Shown: piece after piece, positions 59,766-64,000 of the stretch
How the letters are laid out: each line of letters begins with the position of its first letter
How positions within the stretch are numbered: the first letter of the stretch is position 1
Source of the DNA: an uncultured delta proteobacterium
GTDB lineage: Bacteria; Desulfobacterota; Syntrophia; Syntrophales; UBA8958
DNA: 64,000 bases
Direction of reading: 5' to 3'
Assembly: GCA_903885795.1 (NCBI GenBank)
Contig: CAISJV010000044.1
Coordinates: forward strand, 1 to 64,000
Translations under genes and position numbers: made by a program
Notes under the pieces: generated by a model
What the model was told of the DNA's origin: nothing
Seen by the model: only the letters and a program-made list of their open reading frames with translations
The model's database searches: none

Positions 59766-62189
59766 GTGATTTTCTTGATCCTTATCCAGTCAACTGGGCC
59801 ATGTAGAATTCGGGACGTATTTTCTCTTCCATCTCGACGGAGGATTTTTTTTGCACTTTTACCTGTTCTTTTACCTGCGCTGATCTTTTTTTTCACAGGA
59901 AACAGTCACAGTGAAGAAATCAAGATAGATCAACGTCCCCGTATTGGTCTAGTCCTGAGCGGTGGGGGGGCCCGGGGGATCGCCCATATCGGCGTCCTGA
60001 AGGTCCTGGAAGACATGCGCGTGCCCATCGACTGTATCGCCGGAACAAGCATGGGGGCCATCGTTGGCGGCCTCTATGCGGCAGGCGCTTCTCCTGCCGA
60101 TCTTGAGAAGCTCGTCACCAGCATCCAATGGAATGATGCCTTTACGGACAAACTGACGGCCGACAAGCTCTCCTTCCGTCGCAAGGAGGATAGTCAGGCC
60201 TATAAGATAGATCTGAATCTCGGTATTAGGGACGGTCATTTAACCACGTCCAAGGGCCTTATCCAGGGGCAGAACCTGAATCAGCTCCTGAAAGAAATCC
60301 TTCTCCATACCTGGGACATTAAAGACTTCGACAAGCTCCATATTCCCTTTCGAGCCGTCGCTGCCGATATCGAAACAGGACAGGCAGTGGTTATCGGCAC
60401 CGGGAACCTTTCCGAAGCCATTCGGGCCAGTATGTCCATTCCCGGCATTTTCGCCCCCATGGAAATCAAGGGAAAGATGCTCGTTGACGGCGGCATTGCC
60501 AACAATCTCCCGGTTAATGTAGTCAGAAGCATGGGAGCGGATATCCTGATCGTCGTCGATATCGGGACGCCTCTCCGGACCAGGGAGGGGTTAAATTCCC
60601 CTACCAGTATCACGGCTCAGGTCATGACCATCCTTATTCAGAGAAATGTCCAGACCCAGTTGCAGTCTCTCAAACCTGACGATATCCTCATCCAGCCCCA
60701 GCTTGGCAATCTGGGGACCACCGACTTCTCAAAAATTTCCGAAGCCATGAACATCGGTCAGGATACGGCAAAAAAATTGGGCGACCGTCTGGCCAAATTG
60801 TCCGTACCCCCCGAGAAATTTCAGGTCTTTCTGGCCCGTCAGCGGCAGCAGCCGGTGGAACTGCCGAAAATTGACTACGTCAAAGTAGAAATAAAATCCC
60901 AGATGCTCCCCACGGGCGCCCGGCCACCGGCGGAAGGGAAGAATGCCGACGATATGGATCTGGATTTGAGCGCAAAGCTGAAGGAAATGACCGGTATCCC
61001 TGTAATAGGGGAAAACAGATCCAAGATTTCTCCCAAGGTTCTTGAGGCCCAGATAGAAACAAAGGCCGGGGGGAAACTTGACATGGAAACCATCAATCAA
61101 GACATCACCCGCCTCTATGGCCTTGATACCTTTGAGCGGGTCGATTTTCATCTCGAAAAGAAAGACGGCAAGACAGGCCTCATTTTTGATCCCGTGGAAA
61201 AATCCTGGGGCCCCACCTACGTGCGCTTCAGCCTGAGCCTGGCCGACGATTTTAAGGGGATTAACAGCTATACCATCGGGGGACGGATTACGAGGACAGA
61301 AATTAATGCCCTCGGCGCCGAATGGCGGAATCAATTGCAAATTGGCGATCTCCCCCGCGTATTCAGTGAATTCTACCAGCCGCTGGACTTTGGAACGCGC
61401 TATTTTGTTGCCCCCCGGGTTGACTACCGGGAGTGGAACGCCAATGTCTTCGCTCCTAACAGCGGGGATGTTATCTCCGAGTACCGGATAAAGGAACTGC
61501 TTGGCGGTCTGGATGTGGGGCGTCAGTTTGGAAACTGGGGAGAATTCCGACTCGGCCTCTTCCGGGGATACGGCGCTACCCGTCTCAACGTTGGCGATCC
61601 GTCTCTATGGCCAACGGAAAGTTTTAATGACGGCGGAATAACTTCGTCTTTCTCCTATAACACTCTGGACAACTTCAACTTCCCTCTCAAAGGGGCCGCC
61701 GGCGGGGCCAAGGTGATGTCCGGTGTTCCTGAGCTGGGGTCTGATAACAAATTTACGGGTGTTGATATCAGCGGAATGTTTGCGAAAACGTGGGGCAAGA
61801 TAACTGTTATCCCGAAGGTTTTCTACAGCGGTATCGTCGATGGGTCTGGAGAGATCCAGAATGCTTATACAATCGGTGGTTTCATGAACCTTTCCGGATA
61901 TAGACCCGAGGAACTGTCAGGTCAGCACGTAGGGCTTGCCGAAATTATTTGTTACCGGAACATGGGCAATGTTGGGCTGGGGGATTTCCACACGGCTCTT
62001 TATTTGGGCTTCTCCGCCGAAGCGGGCAACGCCTGGCAGAGCCGGAGCGACATAACCTTGAGTTCACTCATCTACGCAGGAAGCCTCTTCGTCGGGGCCA
62101 ACACCTTCATCGGTCCCGCTTACCTCGCTTACGGAGTGGCCGAAGGAGGTCATCAGACCTTGATCCTCTTCATTGGGCAACGGTTCTGA
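59766..62189 (+). CDS. patatin-like phospholipase with outer-membrane barrel
   Basis: 807 residues. A signal-like N-terminus (FFALLPVLLPALIFFFTG) is followed by a patatin domain: the oxyanion loop VLSGGGARGIAHIGVL, the nucleophile Ser in GTSMGAIVGG and the catalytic Asp in LVDGGIANNLPVN. A POTRA-like segment follows around residues 370-470 and then a C-terminal Omp85-type barrel (family ending ILFIGQRF). The layout matches PlpD/FplA-type proteins (type Vd secretion) that present a lipase domain. The start is uncertain (GTG 59766 or TTG 59775). The 3' end overlaps the convergent hydrolase gene by 20 bases. Confidence 0.92.
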   Translation: MIFLILIQSTGPCRIRDVFSLPSRRRIFFALLPVLLPALIFFFTGNSHSEEIKIDQRPRIGLVLSGGGARGIAHIGVLKVLEDMRVPIDCIAGTSMGAIVGGLYAAGASPADLEKLVTSIQWNDAFTDKLTADKLSFRRKEDSQAYKIDLNLGIRDGHLTTSKGLIQGQNLNQLLKEILLHTWDIKDFDKLHIPFRAVAADIETGQAVVIGTGNLSEAIRASMSIPGIFAPMEIKGKMLVDGGIANNLPVNVVRSMGADILIVVDIGTPLRTREGLNSPTSITAQVMTILIQRNVQTQLQSLKPDDILIQPQLGNLGTTDFSKISEAMNIGQDTAKKLGDRLAKLSVPPEKFQVFLARQRQQPVELPKIDYVKVEIKSQMLPTGARPPAEGKNADDMDLDLSAKLKEMTGIPVIGENRSKISPKVLEAQIETKAGGKLDMETINQDITRLYGLDTFERVDFHLEKKDGKTGLIFDPVEKSWGPTYVRFSLSLADDFKGINSYTIGGRITRTEINALGAEWRNQLQIGDLPRVFSEFYQPLDFGTRYFVAPRVDYREWNANVFAPNSGDVISEYRIKELLGGLDVGRQFGNWGEFRLGLFRGYGATRLNVGDPSLWPTESFNDGGITSSFSYNTLDNFNFPLKGAAGGAKVMSGVPELGSDNKFTGVDISGMFAKTWGKITVIPKVFYSGIVDGSGEIQNAYTIGGFMNLSGYRPEELSGQHVGLAEIICYRNMGNVGLGDFHTALYLGFSAEAGNAWQSRSDITLSSLIYAGSLFVGANTFIGPAYLAYGVAEGGHQTLILFIGQRF

Positions 62190-63438
62190 GAAACTGGTCG
62201 AGCTTTTCGATCATCCCGTCATATTTTGGATTGCAGGTCAAACGGCGGACCGTGAAAGCCTGCAAATTATTGCCGGAGATCTCGCCCCTCCATATTGAAT
62301 CATCCATCAGGCAGACCCTTCTCTTCTCCTGGTCATTCCGGTAATGTAGGCAGCTTTTGTAGCCGCCCTGGTTGCCGTAATGCCGGTCATCGCAGGGCAT
62401 CGGCAGGGCGACATGAGAAAAATCCAGCACCTTTTTATCGGCAAGAAAGCTGTTTTCATTGTAGATCTTGCTGCGAGACAGTTCCACCGTCTTTTGTGGA
62501 TTTTTCGCGTAGACGACCAGCACATTCCGGGGAGAAGGGGCGTATTTCTCTAGAACAAACATGGCCCGTTCCGGATCGATGGTAATATCCTCCCGCGACA
62601 GGGCGGCAAAGACGGGGGCCTCAATGCACCTGCCCTGATCGAGAAGGGCGTCGATCTCCTGCGTTAACAGGTAGATCTGATAAGCGGCATTAAGGGCAAA
62701 GGTTTCATACTTGACGTAATCCTCATCATCCTCAATATCGCCAGCCCAATCTTTGAACCCACTGAGCATTCCCGCCAAGGCAACTTTACTGTCCTTGACA
62801 GCCAGGGCGGGAGAAATCAGAATCAATCCTTTGATTTCCTTATTCTTCAAGCTTTCCAGTACACTCAGGGCGGCGCCGGTGGAAAATCCACCCAGAAAGA
62901 GATCAGTAACCTCCCCTTTCATCCCCCGGATACCGTATTGGACAGCCCGTATCCACTCCTGGTAGCGGATGTTAAGCAGGTCTCCGGGAACGGTACCGTG
63001 CCCGGGCAGGAGAATCGCCCGGACGAAAAAACCCTGTTTTTGAAGATGACGGGCGAGAGGCTGAAGCAGGTAAGGCGAATCGGAAAGGCCATGAATAAGC
63101 AGGATGCCCTGACCGTATTTTCCATCCTTTCCCCTCGGGAAATTTCCTTCATCAGGCCGCAGTTCAAAAGGCATGTTGGCCTGCAAGACCACTTCCCGGT
63201 TGTCGTCATGGATGTCCACCCGGGCCTTGATCATCATCTCCCGGGTCTCTTGAAGATATGTTGCAAAAGGGGTGTCTTCCGTAACGGCAAAGGTCGTGTT
63301 CAGACCGGAGGGCTGCAGGCGAGGGGAAGGGGTTGCGCAGCCCGTAAGCACAATTACTGCCACCAACATGAGCAGGAAAAAGCACAGATAAGAGTTTATC
63401 GAAGTATGCGCCTTTACGGCTGAATAATTAAAGATCAT
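62170..63438 (-). CDS. alpha/beta-hydrolase lipoprotein
   Basis: About 422 residues from ATG 63438 (AAGGAG 5 bases upstream). Lipobox LTGC after a hydrophobic stretch (residues 20-35). Alpha/beta-hydrolase core: GILLIHGLSDSPYLLQPLA (oxyanion HG), nucleophile in LFLGGFSTGAALSVLE, and late Asp/His (IDPERAM; DFSHVALPMP). The topology fits a carboxylesterase or monoacylglycerol-lipase-like enzyme on the membrane surface. Its tail overlaps the patatin gene in antisense; a shared lipid role is possible. Confidence 0.85.
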   Translation of the reverse strand: MIFNYSAVKAHTSINSYLCFFLLMLVAVIVLTGCATPSPRLQPSGLNTTFAVTEDTPFATYLQETREMMIKARVDIHDDNREVVLQANMPFELRPDEGNFPRGKDGKYGQGILLIHGLSDSPYLLQPLARHLQKQGFFVRAILLPGHGTVPGDLLNIRYQEWIRAVQYGIRGMKGEVTDLFLGGFSTGAALSVLESLKNKEIKGLILISPALAVKDSKVALAGMLSGFKDWAGDIEDDEDYVKYETFALNAAYQIYLLTQEIDALLDQGRCIEAPVFAALSREDITIDPERAMFVLEKYAPSPRNVLVVYAKNPQKTVELSRSKIYNENSFLADKKVLDFSHVALPMPCDDRHYGNQGGYKSCLHYRNDQEKRRVCLMDDSIWRGEISGNNLQAFTVRRLTCNPKYDGMIEKLDQFLRTVAQ

Positions 63439-63468
63439 ATTCACTCCTTGGGGAGATCTCTTAGGATT

Positions 63469-63870
63469 TTATCCCCTGATATCGATCAGTTCCTTTGACT
63501 CCTCCAGACGCTTGCCGACCAGATCCACCAGAGACTCGTCAAATCCAAGATGCCGGCCGAGAATAAGGGTCAAACCGGGATATTTTTTTGCTTCCGTCCG
63601 CATCATATCCGGCACGTCTTTGAGAAGATGGATCCCCAAGTGAAGAAAATAGGGCATGACGATGACCTTATCTGCCCCTTCCCTAACACATTTCTCAAGT
63701 ATTTCCGGGAAGTGCGGACCAAGTTCAGACATGTAACAGGTTTCGATCATCGCCCAGGGACGCTTTTCCTTCAACCGTTGAGCAACTTTTTCCATACCCT
63801 CCCCTGCCCCGGGAACCCGGCTTCCATGTCCCATAAGAATGATCGCTTCTTTACTATAATTATCTTTCAT
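63469..63870 (-). CDS. small CbiX-type sirohydrochlorin chelatase
   Basis: 133 residues from ATG 63870. Single-domain chelatase: IILMGHGSRVPGAGEGM with the metal-binding His, FPEILEKCVREGADKVIVMPYFLHLGIHLLKDVP with the second His pair, and a C-terminal GFDESLVDLV. CbiX-S/CfbA proteins insert Co (cobalamin) or Ni (F430) into sirohydrochlorin. Cobalt is more likely in a bacterium. It ends 30 bases after the hydrolase start, on the same strand. To the right (63871-64000) nothing further is supported. Confidence 0.88.
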   Translation of the reverse strand: MKDNYSKEAIILMGHGSRVPGAGEGMEKVAQRLKEKRPWAMIETCYMSELGPHFPEILEKCVREGADKVIVMPYFLHLGIHLLKDVPDMMRTEAKKYPGLTLILGRHLGFDESLVDLVGKRLEESKELIDIRG

Positions 63871-64000
63871 CCGTAAAAATACCCCTAAGTATTTGATTTC
63901 CTCAATCCAATCAGAAGTTATTCTCTTTCCGGGGAACTTGTTGTGCAGCCAGGGAGCACAAGGCGTGGATAACGCTAACCGCCAAGGTGCTTCCACCCCG

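Noticed and set aside
1-64000. CRISPR arrays, rRNA genes and complete prophages.
   Set aside because: No regularly spaced direct repeats, no rRNA signature and no phage structural genes were seen.

Overview
The window looks like a chromosomal segment of a strictly anaerobic, hydrogen- and formate-metabolising bacterium. The best guess is a Desulfobacterota (former Deltaproteobacteria) lineage near the syntrophic or sulfate-reducing groups. The reasons are a periplasmic [NiFe] hydrogenase with its maturation genes, a Tat-exported selenocysteine formate dehydrogenase, IorAB, a NikR-controlled nickel ECF transporter, a molybdate uptake and storage locus and a SAM-II-like leader. No 16S gene is present, so the taxonomy is inference.

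1-8.1 kb: a visibly more AT-rich accessory stretch. It carries small stress and redox genes (DUF169, two GNATs, nitroreductase, flavin reductase, Ssb, HU, a thioredoxin-like protein, DUF4234 and DUF2752 membrane proteins). It also holds gene debris: an aldo/keto-reductase 5' stub, a CYTH (class IV adenylate cyclase) remnant with an in-frame stop, and the C-terminus of a tyrosine integrase whose frame runs into a tRNA-Glu gene. This resembles an eroded island attached at tRNA-Glu. gltX lies directly upstream of that tRNA on the same strand.

9.8-24.4 kb: ordinary core genes, mostly on + (yceD, rpmF, acpP, fabF, rpiB, glyA, dCMP deaminase, nrdR, ribE, ribBA, ribH, nusB, metK, leuS, lptE; rpsT on -), then an HMG-CoA-lyase-type enzyme and an isochorismatase-like hydrolase. 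metK is preceded by a SAM-II-like aptamer and an intrinsic terminator.

24.4-30.5 kb, minus strand: two exported thioredoxin-fold proteins and a three-subunit formate dehydrogenase. Its catalytic gene is read through an in-frame UGA (Sec) and has a leader resembling the Moco riboswitch.

30.8-45.0 kb: nickel economy. NikR and an ECF-type Ni transporter (NikMN, NikQ, NikO) are followed by the hydrogenase structural genes (small, large, cytochrome b), a strong terminator, then the endopeptidase gene and hypA-C-D-B-F-E.

45.3-51.4 kb: an FrhB-like flavoprotein overlapping iorA and followed by iorB, then a convergent cytoplasmic molybdopterin oxidoreductase.

51.4-58.8 kb: the most interesting block. 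After the decayed remains of another formate dehydrogenase come a TiaS-like protein, a 72-residue unknown protein, a molybdenum-storage-protein-like subunit, FdhE (opposite strand), ModABC, an FmdE-like protein, a ModE-like regulator and an orphan histidine kinase. Together they look like a molybdate/tungstate import, storage and delivery module.

59-64 kb: an RRM RNA-binding protein behind a terminator-like leader, a patatin-type outer-membrane protein, a lipoprotein alpha/beta hydrolase and a small CbiX-type chelatase. The three metal themes fit together: Ni for hydrogenase, Mo/W and Se for formate dehydrogenase, and IorAB feeding reduced ferredoxin. All functional assignments come from reading motifs and context; no database search was run.
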